Assembly (NCBI GenBank): GCA_021819435.1
Contig: JAKARB010000012.1
Coordinates: 62,001-126,000, forward strand
DNA from: Pseudomonadota bacterium
GTDB lineage: Bacteria > Pseudomonadota > Gammaproteobacteria > Burkholderiales > Burkholderiaceae_C
DNA: 64,000 bases
Direction: 5' to 3'
Every line of letters begins with the position of its first letter. Position 1 is the stretch's first letter. The translations under genes were made by a program, and so were the position numbers. Below, in pieces: positions 13,832 to 23,002 of this stretch. The notes beneath the pieces are model-generated. The model did no database searches. It worked only from the letters and a program-made list of their open reading frames with translations, and was not told the DNA's origin.

Positions 13832-14662
13832 TCAGTTGCCGGAACTGAACTTGTAGTCGGTCTTGGCCTTGTCCTTCAGCTCCTCGCGGAACTTGGCCAC
13901 CTTGACCTGGTTCTGGCGCTGGATGATCTGGTCCTTGACCTCTTCGAAGGACGGGAACTGCACGGCGCGCACGTCTTCCAGCTTGATGATGTGGTAGCCA
14001 AACTGCGACTTCACGGGCGTGTCGGTGATCTGGCCCTTTTGCAGCTTCGTCATGGCGGCAGAGAACTCTGGCACGTAGTTGCCAGGGTTCGCCCAATCCA
14101 GGTCGCCACCGTTCTCGGCGGAGCCCGGGTCCTTGGAGTTCTTCTTGGCCAGGTCTTCGAACTTGGCACCAGCCTTGATCTGGGCGATCAGGGCCTTGGC
14201 GTCTTCTTCCTTCTCGACCAGGATGTGGCGGGCGCGGTATTCCTTGTCGCCGTTGGAAGCCTTGATGCGGTCGTACTCGGCGCGGGCTTCAGCTTCGGTG
14301 GTGCCGAGCTTCTTCTCGGCGTCGGCGAACAGCGCGCGAATCAGGATGGACTGACGCGCGAACTCCATCTGGGTCTTGTAGTCGGCCGAGCCTTGCAGGC
14401 CGCGACGTTCGGCTTCCTGGATGTAGATCTCGCGCAGCACGATCTCGTCCTTGACCTTCTGCTCCAGTTCGGGCGTGCGGGTCATCGGCGGCTGGCCAGG
14501 CTGCTGGGGCGACTTGAGGATCTGGTCGATCATGGCGTCGACGCGGGCCTTGGGCACGGCCTTGCCGTTGACGATGGCGATGTTCTGAGCCGACACCAGC
14601 GGGGCGGCCAGCGACAGCGAAGCGGCCAGCAGGGCTGCCACGGCGGTACGGGAAGTCTTCAT
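13832..14662 (-). CDS. Peptidyl-prolyl cis-trans isomerase, parvulin (PpiC/SurA-like), periplasmic
   Basis: The 276-residue protein has a Sec signal peptide (MKTSRTAVAALLAASLSLAA, cleaved near VSAQ), a SurA-like helical N-domain (NGKAVPKARVDAMIDQIL, KVKDEIVLREIYIQEAERRG) and a C-terminal rotamase domain (YRARHILVEKEEDAKALIAQ, DPGSAENGGDLDWANPGNYV, VKSQFGYHIIKLEDVR). It should catalyse proline isomerisation and assist folding of exported proteins in the periplasm. In many Burkholderiales this gene follows bolA and yciB; here bolA is 44 bases upstream. Motifs of the parvulin active site (GDLDW, FGYHII) are intact. Confidence 0.95.
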   Translation of the reverse strand: MKTSRTAVAALLAASLSLAAPLVSAQNIAIVNGKAVPKARVDAMIDQILKSPQQPGQPPMTRTPELEQKVKDEIVLREIYIQEAERRGLQGSADYKTQMEFARQSILIRALFADAEKKLGTTEAEARAEYDRIKASNGDKEYRARHILVEKEEDAKALIAQIKAGAKFEDLAKKNSKDPGSAENGGDLDWANPGNYVPEFSAAMTKLQKGQITDTPVKSQFGYHIIKLEDVRAVQFPSFEEVKDQIIQRQNQVKVAKFREELKDKAKTDYKFSSGN

Positions 14663-14706
14663 GTTGAGCAGAGCGCTTGGGGTGCAGGAATGGTCAGGAC
14701 GACGAC

Positions 14707-15000
14707 TCAGGTGTTGTTGGACTGGGTCGGCTCGGCCTGGATGGCCAGGGCATGGATGCCCCGGGGCATGAGGTCGCGCAGGGCATCATACACAAGCCGA
14801 TGGCGCTTCACGTGTGACAAGCCGTTGAAGCAGTCCGCCCGCACATGCAAAGAAAAGTGAGTGCCAAAGGGCGCACCGCTGTGCCCGGCGTGTCCGGCAT
14901 GGGCTGCCGTGTCGTCGTTGACGTGCACATGCGCCGGCGCCAAGGCGGCACGCAGGGCGGCTTCGACCTCCCCAGCCGTGACAGGTTGAATTGAACTCAT
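14707..15000 (-). CDS. bolA: BolA family protein
   Basis: The 97-residue protein has the BolA fold pattern GTHFSLHVRADCFNGLSHVK followed by RHRLVYDALRDLMPRGIHAL. The conserved His in VKRHRLVY is present, the family ligand for Fe-S clusters shared with monothiol glutaredoxins. An insertion rich in Ala/His (DDTAAHAGHAGHSG) precedes the core. BolA proteins act in Fe-S and iron homeostasis and stress morphology. It lies 15 bases from the methyltransferase gene upstream and 44 bases from the ppiC gene downstream, probably in one operon. Confidence 0.93.
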   Translation of the reverse strand: MSSIQPVTAGEVEAALRAALAPAHVHVNDDTAAHAGHAGHSGAPFGTHFSLHVRADCFNGLSHVKRHRLVYDALRDLMPRGIHALAIQAEPTQSNNT

Positions 15001-15015
15001 GGTTTGGCTCCTTGC

Positions 15016-15948
15016 TCAGGTCGGCGCGCGACGCGCCAGCACGGCCCGCACCTGGCCTTCGGCGTCAAGGGCGCTCTCGGTGTGGTCGAATTCGGGCATC
15101 TTGCCCAGCCATTGCAAGGCGGCGCTGCCCTGCCCCAGGCCGACTTCGAACGCAAGCCATCCGCCAGGCCGCAGGTAGGCGGGCGCCTCGCGCATGAGCC
15201 TTTGCAGGATGCGGATGCCGAAGGGTCCGCCGTCGAAAGCCAGCGAGGGCTCGCGGGCGATGATCTCTTCGGGCATGCCCTTGAGCTTGCCGGATGAGAT
15301 GTAGGGCGGGTTGCAGACCAACAAATCGACCTGACCGCGAATGGCTTCGCTGTTGAGTGGCTCCAGGAAGTCGCCACAGTGCAGCCCCACCCTGCCCGCC
15401 AGGCCCAGGTGTTCGACGTTGCGGCCCGCCAGCTCGATGGCCTCAGGTGAAAGGTCGCTGGCCTTCACCTGAGCGCGCGGCTCGTGGTAAGCCAGCGCCA
15501 GCGCGAGGTTGCCGCAGCCTGTGCACACGTCGATGACCGTTGCGGGCCGTCCGCCTTGCGTGGGGATCAGCTCGCGCAGCTTGCCAAGCGCAGCCTTGGC
15601 GAGGATCTCGGTTTCGCGGCGGGGGATCAGGGCCTCGGGGCCAGCCAACAACTCCATGCCCATGAAGTGCTGCCGCCCCGTGAGGTGGGCCAGGGGCTCG
15701 CCAGCCAGGCGGCGCGCCAACAGGGCATCCAGGCGGGCCAACGCGGCCTCGTCGAGCTCGGCCAGCGGTTGCTCAAGCGCCAGTTCGGCCGACACCGGAT
15801 GACCTGCCGCAAGCGCCCACAACGCACGCAAGGTGGCTGTGGCGGTTTCTTCGGGTTTGTCCAGCAGGCTCGTCAAACCCGAGGCCAGGGCCGCCAGACG
15901 CGGCTCAAAGGCCTCGCCTTGGGTCAAGGAAGCGCAGGCAGGGGTCAT
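15016..15948 (-). CDS. HemK/PrmC-family class I SAM methyltransferase
   Basis: The 310-residue protein has a helical N-domain (LTSLLDKPEETATATLRALW), then LAHLTGRQHFMGMELLAGPE and ALIPRRETEILAKAAL. The SAM loop is VIDVCTGCGNLALALAY and the catalytic VDLLVCNPPYISSG follows. The NPPY motif marks N5-glutamine or amino methylation. Lengths and motifs resemble PrmC/PrmB, but the second half (ILQRLMREAPAYLRPGGWLA) and the location beside an acyl-CoA ligase argue that it need not be the release-factor enzyme. Substrate unknown. It and the ligase appear inserted between bolA and yciB. Confidence 0.8.
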   Translation of the reverse strand: MTPACASLTQGEAFEPRLAALASGLTSLLDKPEETATATLRALWALAAGHPVSAELALEQPLAELDEAALARLDALLARRLAGEPLAHLTGRQHFMGMELLAGPEALIPRRETEILAKAALGKLRELIPTQGGRPATVIDVCTGCGNLALALAYHEPRAQVKASDLSPEAIELAGRNVEHLGLAGRVGLHCGDFLEPLNSEAIRGQVDLLVCNPPYISSGKLKGMPEEIIAREPSLAFDGGPFGIRILQRLMREAPAYLRPGGWLAFEVGLGQGSAALQWLGKMPEFDHTESALDAEGQVRAVLARRAPT

Positions 15949-15975
15949 GGTGGGTCCTTCGGGGCAACGCCGGGC

Positions 15976-17505
15976 TCAGGCCAGGCCCTTCTTGCGGATC
16001 TTGCCGCTGTCGGTCTTGGGCAATTCGGGCAGGAAGACGACGTGCTTGGGCACCATGAAGCTCTCCAGTCGCTCCATGCAGTGACGAATGACATCGCGCT
16101 CGGTGGCCTGCTGACCAGGCTTGAGCACCACAAAGGCCTTGATGGACTCGCCCAACACCGCGTCCTGCACGCCCACCACGGCCACCTCGTAGAGCGCCGG
16201 CATGCTCAGCAGGACGTTCTCGACTTCCTTGGGGCTGACCTTCTCGCCCCGGCTCTTGATGATGTCGTCCTTGCGGGCGACGAAGTAAAGGTAGCCCTCT
16301 TCATCGGTGCGGAACAGGTCGCCCGAGTACAGGAGCATTTCGCCCGGCAGGGGGCCAGGCTTCAGCCGCTCGGCGGTCTGCTCGGGCTTGCGCCAGTAGC
16401 CGCGCATCACGTTGGAGCCGCGGATGACGAGCTCACCTGTGCTGCCGTTGGGCAGGCGCTGCCCGGCCGCGTCCACCAGCCAGACTTCTTCGTTGGGCAT
16501 GCCTCGGCCGACGCTGGTCGGGCGCACGTCGAGCTGCTCGGGCGGCAGGTAGGTGACGCGCTTGCATTCGGTCAGGCCGTACATCGAGAACAGCAGGGCC
16601 TGGGGGAACAGGCCACGGAGCTGGCGGATGTGCTCTTCGGCAAGCGCGGCGGCGGTGTTGGTGATCATGCGCAGGCGGCCCAGGTCGAATTGCGACAGGC
16701 TGCTGAGGTTCATCAGCATGACGAACATCGTGGGCACGCCGGGGAACACCGTCACGCCTTCGGCGCTCATGTTCTTGAGCACTTGCACGGGAAAGGCGAA
16801 AGAACGCTCGAGCATGACCGTCGCACCCACGCGCGCAGCCATCAGCACCTGGTAGAGCCCGTAATCGAAGGCCAGCGGCAAGGCACAGCAGATGACGTCG
16901 TCTTCACGCAGCCCCAGGTAGGTGCTGACCGATGTGCAGGCGCTCACCATGTTGAGGTGGCTGAGCATCACCCCTTTGGCATCGCCGGTGGAGCCCGAGG
17001 TGTAGATGATGGCGGCGAGGTCCTGGTCGATGATGTCGACCGCATCGGGGAGCCGGCCTTGGCAAGCCGCCTCATCAGGCCAGGGCCGCTCGCATGCCGT
17101 CGCGCCGGGCGAGGCTTCCCCGGTCACGAACACAGTCTGCACGGAAGGCGCCTTTTCGCAGGCCGCGCGCCAGGTGCCCGCCAGCGAGCCTTGGGTCAAC
17201 AAGGCCACGGCTTCGGAGTCTTGCAGCAGGTAGGCCAGCTTGTCGGCCTTGGTGAGCGGGTTGATGGGCATGAAGACGCCGCCCACGCGCAGCACCGCGA
17301 AGATGGCGGCCACCGCTTCCACCTGGTTGTCCAGGAAGATCGCGACGCGATCACCCTTGCGCACGCCCGTGTCCTGCAGCAAGCGGGCCAGCCCATCGAC
17401 CTGATCGCGAAGTTGCGCCCAGGTCCACCGTTGCTGGCCGACGATCAACGCGACCTTGTCGGGCAGGCGCGTGGCCGAGTCCTCAAAAAAACGGTGCAGC
17501 AGCAT
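15976..17505 (-). CDS. AMP-forming acyl-CoA ligase/synthetase
   Basis: The 509-residue enzyme has all adenylation core motifs: phosphate loop IIYTSGSTGDAKGVMLSHLN, the A5 region LLFSMYGLTECKRVTYLPPE, GYWRKPEQTAERL, YSGDLFRTDEEGYLYFVARK with DDIIKSRGEKVSPKEVENVL, and the A10 lysine in LPKTDSGKIRKKGLA. It activates a carboxylic acid as acyl-AMP and transfers it to CoA or a carrier. Families with this look include ligases accompanying exosortase or carrier-protein clusters; no carrier gene is visible here. It lies seven bases downstream of yciB and 27 bases upstream of the methyltransferase. Substrate is unknown. Confidence 0.9.
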   Translation of the reverse strand: MLLHRFFEDSATRLPDKVALIVGQQRWTWAQLRDQVDGLARLLQDTGVRKGDRVAIFLDNQVEAVAAIFAVLRVGGVFMPINPLTKADKLAYLLQDSEAVALLTQGSLAGTWRAACEKAPSVQTVFVTGEASPGATACERPWPDEAACQGRLPDAVDIIDQDLAAIIYTSGSTGDAKGVMLSHLNMVSACTSVSTYLGLREDDVICCALPLAFDYGLYQVLMAARVGATVMLERSFAFPVQVLKNMSAEGVTVFPGVPTMFVMLMNLSSLSQFDLGRLRMITNTAAALAEEHIRQLRGLFPQALLFSMYGLTECKRVTYLPPEQLDVRPTSVGRGMPNEEVWLVDAAGQRLPNGSTGELVIRGSNVMRGYWRKPEQTAERLKPGPLPGEMLLYSGDLFRTDEEGYLYFVARKDDIIKSRGEKVSPKEVENVLLSMPALYEVAVVGVQDAVLGESIKAFVVLKPGQQATERDVIRHCMERLESFMVPKHVVFLPELPKTDSGKIRKKGLA

Positions 17506-17512
17506 GATTCGG

Positions 17513-18151
17513 TCAACCTTGGCTGGAACTCACTTCCTCGGGGAGCATGTGGCGGCTCAGGTAGATGCCCTGCGCCAGCGTGAAGACCAGGGTCAGGCCC
17601 AGGCTGCCCCACATCTTGAAGCTCACCCAGGTGTCGAGCGGGTAGTTGAAGGCCACGTACAGGTTTAGCACGCCCATCAGCGCGAAGAACACCACCCAGG
17701 CCCAGCCCAGGCGACGCCAGACGACATCGGGAGCGTCGACCTGCCCACCCATCATCTGACGGAGCATCTTGCGACCGAGCACCACCTCGGTGACCAGCAG
17801 CCCCCCGCCCATCACCCAGTAGATGACGGTGGGCTTCCACTTGATGAAGGTCTCGTCGTGGAACCACAGCGTGAGACCACCGAGCACGACCACGATGCCC
17901 AGGCTGGCCCACAGCATTTTGTCCACGGGCTTGCGCAGCAGCTTGAGGAAGCCGATCTGCAACACGGTGGCCAGGATGACGACCACGGTGGCCAACAGCA
18001 CCGGTGCTTCGGTGACGCCCACCGTGCCCCCCGAGACGGCGAAACCGAGGTGGCCGGTCAGCCAGGCGGCGGTCTGTTCCTTGTGCCCATCGGCCCACTT
18101 GTAGCTGACGAAAAAGAGGATGACAGGCAGCAGGTCGAGGAGGAATTTCAT
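17513..18151 (-). CDS. yciB: Inner membrane septation protein A (YciB/IspZ)
   Basis: The 212-residue protein begins MKFLLDLLPVILFFVSYKWA, the conserved start of YciB/IspZ, and has five or six hydrophobic helices (VLLATVVVILATVLQIGFLK, MLWASLGIVVVLGGLTLWFH, PTVIYWVMGGGLLVTEVVLG) plus the conserved NPL-like segment LNLYVAFNYPLDTWVSFKMW. The family links cell envelope synthesis, division and elongation machinery. In Burkholderiales it is normally followed closely by bolA and ppiC; here two extra genes intervene. It lies 34 bases downstream of msrB. Confidence 0.95.
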   Translation of the reverse strand: MKFLLDLLPVILFFVSYKWADGHKEQTAAWLTGHLGFAVSGGTVGVTEAPVLLATVVVILATVLQIGFLKLLRKPVDKMLWASLGIVVVLGGLTLWFHDETFIKWKPTVIYWVMGGGLLVTEVVLGRKMLRQMMGGQVDAPDVVWRRLGWAWVVFFALMGVLNLYVAFNYPLDTWVSFKMWGSLGLTLVFTLAQGIYLSRHMLPEEVSSSQG

Positions 18152-18185
18152 GTGGGCGCTGGCAACTGCGGCGAGATCGGTGCGA

Positions 18186-18605
18186 TCAACGTGGCCGGGG
18201 TTCGAAGTCTATCGCGGCCGAGTTGATGCAGTAGCGCTCGCCCGTGGGCGCCGGGCCGTCGTCGAAGACGTGGCCCAGGTGGGCGCCGCAGTTCTTGCAG
18301 CGCACCTCGGTGCGGATCATGCCGTGGCTGGTGTCACGCACGTATTCGATGAGGTCGTCCGCAGCGGGCTTCCAGTAGCTGGGCCAGCCGCAGCCGGCGT
18401 CGAACTTGGTGTCCGAGCCAAACAGCTTCACACCGCAGCAGATGCAGCGGTAATCGCCCTCGGCGAAGTTGTCCCAGTGCTTGCCGCTGAACGGGGGCTC
18501 GGTGGCGGCGTGGCGGGTCACGCGATAGGCCAGGGGCTCGGCCCCGGCGGCGTTGAGTTGCGCCTGCCATTCGGCATCGGTCTTCTTGACGGTGTGTTCG
18601 CTCAT
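18186..18605 (-). CDS. msrB: Peptide-methionine (R)-S-oxide reductase MsrB
   Basis: Start chosen at ATG 18603-18605 ([20 protein letters not shown]), which overlaps the selO stop as ATGA; an 11-residue longer frame is unlikely. The 139-residue protein has both zinc CxxC pairs ([11 protein letters not shown] and [14 protein letters not shown]), the CGWPSYWKP motif, and the catalytic cysteine in [11 protein letters not shown]. It reduces methionine-R-sulfoxide in proteins using thioredoxin. The overlap with selO is consistent with a joint oxidative-stress role. Confidence 0.97.
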   Translation of the reverse strand: MSEHTVKKTDAEWQAQLNAAGAEPLAYRVTRHAATEPPFSGKHWDNFAEGDYRCICCGVKLFGSDTKFDAGCGWPSYWKPAADDLIEYVRDTSHGMIRTEVRCKNCGAHLGHVFDDGPAPTGERYCINSAAIDFEPRPR

Positions 18606-20173
18606 GATGAACAGGAGACCTCGATGGATTGGGCCCATTCGGGCGGGAAGCCGGCATCGGCATCGCAGCCGGCCTGCTCGGTGAAGGGCTGCCGCAGCAG
18701 GCGGTGCAGGCGCTGCACTTCGCTGAAGTCGCCGCGCTGGGCCTGGCGGATGGCGGTCTCGGCCAGGTGGTTGCGCAGCACGTACAGCGGGTTGCTGCGG
18801 TTCATGCGATCCGCCCGTTCGGTGTCGACGCTGGACTCGGCGCGCAGGCGCTCAAGGTAGCGCACAGCCCAGGCGTCGAAGGCCTTGCGATCCAGGAAGA
18901 GGTCGCGCACGGGGGCGTTGCGCGCGGCATCAACGGCGGCGCTGGTGTCGAACCCAGCCAGGCGGCGAAACGCGATGGTGAAGTCGACCTTGCCTGCGGC
19001 GAGCAGGCGCAGGAAATCGATGCAGAGCGCGTTGTCGCCTGGCTGCTCGCTCAACAGCCCCAGCTTGGTGCGCCAGCGCTTGTTCATGGCCTCAATGAAA
19101 ACCTGCTCATAGCGCTCCAACACCTCGATGACGGCCCTCGGGTCGGCTTCGGCCTCGGGGATGAGGGGGAGCAAGGCCTGGGCCAGCGCGCGCAGATTCC
19201 AGTGGCCGATCTGCGGCTGGTTGTTCCAGCTGTAGCGGCCCTGGGTGTCGGAGTGGTTGCAGATGTGGTCGGGGTCGAAGGCATCGAGGAAGCCAAAGGG
19301 GCCGTAGTCGATCGTCAGGCCCAGGATGGACATGTTGTCGGTGTTCATGACCCCGTGGCAGAAACCCACGGCCTGCCAGTCGGCCATCAGGTTCGCGGTG
19401 CGGCGCACCACCTCGTCGAGCAGGGCCAGGGCGGGCTGGGGTTGCTCGGCCAGGTGCGGAAAGTGGTGGGTGATAACAAAGTCGAGCAATGCCTGGAGCG
19501 CCTCGTGGTGCCGGGGGCGACCGCTGTGCGCGAAGTGCTCGAAATGGCCGAAGCGGATGAAGCTGGGCGCCACGCGGGTGACGACAGCCGCTGTCTCGAT
19601 GGTTTCGCGGCGCACGGGCTGGGGCGAGGCCACGACGGCTAGAGCGCGGGTGGTGGGAATACCCAGGCCGTGCATTGCTTCAGAGCACAGGAATTCGCGG
19701 ATCGACGAGCGCAGCACGGCTCGGCCGTCTCCACGGCGCGAATAAGGCGTCTGGCCGGCGCCCTTGAGCTGGATCTCGCGCGGGCCCAGCGGGGTGTCAA
19801 CTTCGCCCAGGAGCAAGGCCCTGCCATCGCCCAACTGGCCCGCCCAGGCACCGAATTGGTGACCCGAGTAAACGGTGGCCATCGGTGCCATGCCTGGCCA
19901 CGTGCCATTGCCGCCGAACACCTGCAGGGCCTGGTCGTCGGCCCAATCGGCGGGCCAGCCCAGCTCAGCCGCCAGGTCGTCGCTGCGGGCCACCCATTGC
20001 AAGGCCGCCAGGGGCTCACCAGGCAGGAAGGTGCCCAGCGGCACGCCAAGTTCGGCCTCGGCACGCAGGCTGCTTGCGGCGTATCGGTTCAGCCAGTTGG
20101 GAGCAGGTGGGTGCCAGCCGCCATCGAGGGGCGCATCGGAGACAGGAAAGGGCATGTGGCGGAGTGTAGACAA
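18602..20173 (-). CDS. selO: Protein adenylyltransferase SelO (YdiU)
   Basis: The 523-residue protein has the SelO pseudokinase motifs: [80 protein letters not shown] with [19 protein letters not shown]. SelO binds ATP in flipped orientation and transfers AMP to Ser, Thr or Tyr of redox proteins. A cysteine sits three residues from the C-terminus (SCSS), the place where eukaryotic SelO carries selenocysteine. Start may be six codons later (MPFPVSDA). It heads a minus-strand series (selO-msrB-yciB-ligase-MTase-bolA-ppiC) and is divergent from uppP. Confidence 0.96.
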   Translation of the reverse strand: MSTLRHMPFPVSDAPLDGGWHPPAPNWLNRYAASSLRAEAELGVPLGTFLPGEPLAALQWVARSDDLAAELGWPADWADDQALQVFGGNGTWPGMAPMATVYSGHQFGAWAGQLGDGRALLLGEVDTPLGPREIQLKGAGQTPYSRRGDGRAVLRSSIREFLCSEAMHGLGIPTTRALAVVASPQPVRRETIETAAVVTRVAPSFIRFGHFEHFAHSGRPRHHEALQALLDFVITHHFPHLAEQPQPALALLDEVVRRTANLMADWQAVGFCHGVMNTDNMSILGLTIDYGPFGFLDAFDPDHICNHSDTQGRYSWNNQPQIGHWNLRALAQALLPLIPEAEADPRAVIEVLERYEQVFIEAMNKRWRTKLGLLSEQPGDNALCIDFLRLLAAGKVDFTIAFRRLAGFDTSAAVDAARNAPVRDLFLDRKAFDAWAVRYLERLRAESSVDTERADRMNRSNPLYVLRNHLAETAIRQAQRGDFSEVQRLHRLLRQPFTEQAGCDADAGFPPEWAQSIEVSCSS

Positions 20174-20280
20174 GCCCCCCTGTCCCTGGGGCGCGGCGGG
20201 GCATGCGCACCGATGGTCTGGCCCTAAGATGCGTTACATCACCGGCCCTCAGCCGGTTTCGTCTTGTTCAGGAGATCGCT

Positions 20281-21126
20281 TTGGATCTGGTGTTGTTCTT
20301 CAAAGCCGCGTTGATGGGTGTCGTCGAGGGGCTGACCGAGTTCCTGCCCATCTCCAGCACGGGCCACCTCATCTTGGCCGACGCGATGATGGGCTTCGCC
20401 GATGCCGCCGGCTCGGAGAAGGCCAAGGTCTTCGAGATCGCCATCCAGACGGGCGCCATCTTCGCCGTCATCCTGGTTTACATGCAGCGACTGAAGGACA
20501 CGGTCACGGGCCTCGGCTCCGACCCGAAGGCCCAGCGCTTCGCGCTCAACGTGTTCATCGGCTTCCTGCCTGCGGTCGTGATCGGCCTGGCTGTGGGCAA
20601 GGTGATCAAGGAACACCTCTTCACGCCCACCGTGGTGGCCACCACCTTCATCATCGGCGGGGTGATCATCTTGATCGCCGAGCGCATCGCCGCGCGCCAG
20701 CCGCGCTCGCGCATCGAGACGGTCGATGACCTCGGTTTCGTTGACGCCATCAAGGTCGGTCTGATCCAGTGCCTGGCCATGGTGCCTGGCACCAGCCGCT
20801 CGGGAGCCACCATCATCGGCGGCATGCTGATGGGCCTGTCGCGCAAGGCCGCCACCGATTACAGCTTCTTCCTTGGCATCCCCACGCTGGTTGGCGCTGG
20901 CGTCTACAGCCTCTACAAAGAGCGGGCGCTGCTCTCGCCGGACGACCTGCCGCTGTTCGCCACCGGCCTGGTGTTCGCCTTCCTGTCGGCGTGGGTGTGC
21001 GTGCGTTGGCTGATCCGCTACGTGTCGAGCCACACCTTCGTGCCGTTCGCCTGGTATCGCATCGCTTTTGGCATCCTGATCCTCGTGACGGCCCAGATGG
21101 GCTGGGTGACTTGGCAGGCGGACTGA
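20281..21126 (+). CDS. uppP: Undecaprenyl-diphosphate phosphatase UppP (BacA)
   Basis: TTG at 20281 is chosen as start because it yields the canonical [20 protein letters not shown] and has AGGAG seven bases upstream; an ATG-initiated longer frame from 20203 adds 26 residues of poor quality. The 281-residue membrane protein carries both family motifs, [19 protein letters not shown] and the second [17 protein letters not shown], with several membrane helices. It dephosphorylates undecaprenyl pyrophosphate, recycling the lipid carrier of peptidoglycan and O-antigen synthesis, and can confer bacitracin resistance. Divergent from selO. Confidence 0.97.
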   Translation: MDLVLFFKAALMGVVEGLTEFLPISSTGHLILADAMMGFADAAGSEKAKVFEIAIQTGAIFAVILVYMQRLKDTVTGLGSDPKAQRFALNVFIGFLPAVVIGLAVGKVIKEHLFTPTVVATTFIIGGVIILIAERIAARQPRSRIETVDDLGFVDAIKVGLIQCLAMVPGTSRSGATIIGGMLMGLSRKAATDYSFFLGIPTLVGAGVYSLYKERALLSPDDLPLFATGLVFAFLSAWVCVRWLIRYVSSHTFVPFAWYRIAFGILILVTAQMGWVTWQAD

Positions 21127-21169
21127 GCTCAAGGGCCCGCAACGGGCCAGGGTTCAGGCTGCGACAATC

Positions 21170-22063
21170 ATGGGCATGAGCCCTTCTGCCTACACCGCGA
21201 GCCTGCGCCAGCGCGCCCTCGACACCTTGCTGGAGCCCGATCCGGCCCGCAAGGCGCAGCAGGCTCGGGCGCTGTTCACGACAACGGCACCAGCCGCCGC
21301 AGAGCAGGCAGGCGCCGTGAGTGATGAGGCAGCGGCCAGCACGGCCTCTGCCTTGTCCGAAGCGGAACGGCTGGCAGTGCTGATGCTGAACGAAACGCAG
21401 CGCGCCGCCATGCCCGGCCGCCCCGCCCTGCCCCGCCTGGTGCCCGCCAAGGACGTGCCTTCGCGCAGCCCCTTCACTGCCGAGGGACGCGCGGCCTTGC
21501 TGCACGCCATCTGCCACATCGAGTTCAACGCCATCAACCTGGCGCTGGATGCCGTCTGGCGTTTCGCTGGCATGCCCGAGGACTTCTACCTCGACTGGCT
21601 GCGCGTGGCCGCCGAAGAAGCCCTGCACTTCACGCTGCTGCGGGCGCACCTGATGGGCCTCGGGCACGACTACGGCGACTTCGACGCGCACGACGGCCTG
21701 TGGAGCATGTGCGAGAAAACAAGCCATGACATCGTCGCGCGCATGGCCTTGGTGCCGCGCACGCTGGAGGCTCGGGGCCTGGACGCCACGCCACTCATCC
21801 AGGACAAGCTCAAACGAGCAGGCGACTTGCGCGCGGTCGAGATCCTCGATGTCATCTTGCACGACGAGGTCGGGCACGTGGCAATCGGCAATCGCTGGTT
21901 CCATCACCTCTGCCAGGAGCGTGGTCTCGACGCCGTGGCCCTCTACCCGAAACTGGTGCGCGAATTCGAAGCACCCAGGCTGCGCCCGCCCTTCAACGAG
22001 GCGGCGCGCAAGGCGGCCGGGTTCACCGAAGAGGAAATGGCTTTTCTGCTGGGCGTGGACTGA
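21170..22063 (+). CDS. DUF455 ferritin-like protein (MiaE-like)
   Basis: The 297-residue protein has the paired carboxylate/histidine helices of a ferritin-like diiron fold: LLHAICHIEFNAINLALDAV, DWLRVAAEEALHFTLLRAHL, and VEILDVILHDEVGHVAIGNR. The DUF455 family is related to MiaE-type tRNA hydroxylases, but its reaction is not established. It lies 43 bases after uppP in the same direction and converges with xerD, which ends 12 bases beyond. No signal peptide. ATG at 21176 is an equally good start. Confidence 0.9.
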   Translation: MGMSPSAYTASLRQRALDTLLEPDPARKAQQARALFTTTAPAAAEQAGAVSDEAAASTASALSEAERLAVLMLNETQRAAMPGRPALPRLVPAKDVPSRSPFTAEGRAALLHAICHIEFNAINLALDAVWRFAGMPEDFYLDWLRVAAEEALHFTLLRAHLMGLGHDYGDFDAHDGLWSMCEKTSHDIVARMALVPRTLEARGLDATPLIQDKLKRAGDLRAVEILDVILHDEVGHVAIGNRWFHHLCQERGLDAVALYPKLVREFEAPRLRPPFNEAARKAAGFTEEEMAFLLGVD

Positions 22064-22075
22064 AGCACCCTGGCA

Positions 22076-23002
22076 TCAGCCGCGCGGGTGGTGCTGCGCG
22101 TGCAACTGCCGCAGCCGCTCACGCGCCACATGGGTGTAGACCTGGGTGGTCGAGATGTCGGCGTGACCCAGCAGCATCTGCACCACGCGCAAATCGGCGC
22201 CGTGGTTGAGCAGGTGGGTGGCGAAGGCGTGGCGCAGGGTGTGCGGCGAGAGGTGCTGGGTGATGCCCGCGTGCATGGCATGTTTGCGGATGAGCTTCCA
22301 GAACATCTGCCGGCTCATGGCGTGGCCTTGGGCCGTGACGAACAGGTCTTCGCTGGTGCGGTGCTCGCCCAGGATCTGCGGACGGGATTCGCTCATGTAG
22401 CGCCGCAGCCAGGCGCTGGCCTCCTGGCCGAAGGGGACCAAGCGCTCTTTGCTGCCTTTGCCCGTCACGCGCAACACTTCCTCGTCGAGGCTGACCTGCA
22501 CGGTGCGCAGGCTCACCAGCTCGCTCACGCGCAGGCCGCTGGCGTACATGAGTTCGAGCATGGCGCGGTCACGCAGGCCCAGAGGCTCATGAGGATCGGG
22601 GGCAGCGAGCAATTGCTCGACCTGATCTTCGGTCAGGGTGCCAGGCAGGCGCATGCGCTGTCGCGGGGCGTCCATGCGCACGGTGGGATCAACCTGGCAA
22701 AGGTGTTCGCGGATGGCCCAACGGTAGAAGCGCCGGAAGACACTCAGGCGACGCCCCACCGAAGCTGGGCGCGATTCGCCGTGACGGGCCAGCATGTAGG
22801 CCTGCAGGTCGGCCTCGGAGGCTTCAGCCAGGCCGCGCCCTGCGTGCCGTGCCAACCACGCGGCCAGGGCCGTGAGGTCACGACGATAGGCCGCGAGGGT
22901 GTTGTCGCTCAGGCCGTCTTCGAGCCAGATGGCGTCCACGAAGCGGTGGACATGCGAATCGGCGGCCTCATCCAGCGATGCCGTGTCGTCAGACACCGCC
23001 AC
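22076..23002 (-). CDS. xerD: Site-specific tyrosine recombinase XerD
   Basis: The 308-residue protein matches XerC/D in length and motifs: core-binding domain FVDAIWLEDGLSDNTLAAYR, catalytic Arg in MYASGLRVSELVSLR, Lys in VTGKGSKERLVPFG, HTLRHAFATHLLNHGADLRV and the terminal LGHADISTTQVYTHVARERL with nucleophile Tyr. With XerC and FtsK it resolves chromosome dimers at dif. The neighbourhood (housekeeping, not mobile) and the sequence IRKHAMHAGI favour XerD over XerC. Its start overlaps the upstream chalcone-isomerase-like gene by 14 bases. Confidence 0.95.
   Translation of the reverse strand: MAVSDDTASLDEAADSHVHRFVDAIWLEDGLSDNTLAAYRRDLTALAAWLARHAGRGLAEASEADLQAYMLARHGESRPASVGRRLSVFRRFYRWAIREHLCQVDPTVRMDAPRQRMRLPGTLTEDQVEQLLAAPDPHEPLGLRDRAMLELMYASGLRVSELVSLRTVQVSLDEEVLRVTGKGSKERLVPFGQEASAWLRRYMSESRPQILGEHRTSEDLFVTAQGHAMSRQMFWKLIRKHAMHAGITQHLSPHTLRHAFATHLLNHGADLRVVQMLLGHADISTTQVYTHVARERLRQLHAQHHPRG

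Noticed and set aside
15484-17583. 699-codon plus-strand ORF
   Set aside because: Fully antisense to the methyltransferase and acyl-CoA ligase, with His/Gly/Gln-rich composition typical of a shadow frame in GC-rich DNA.
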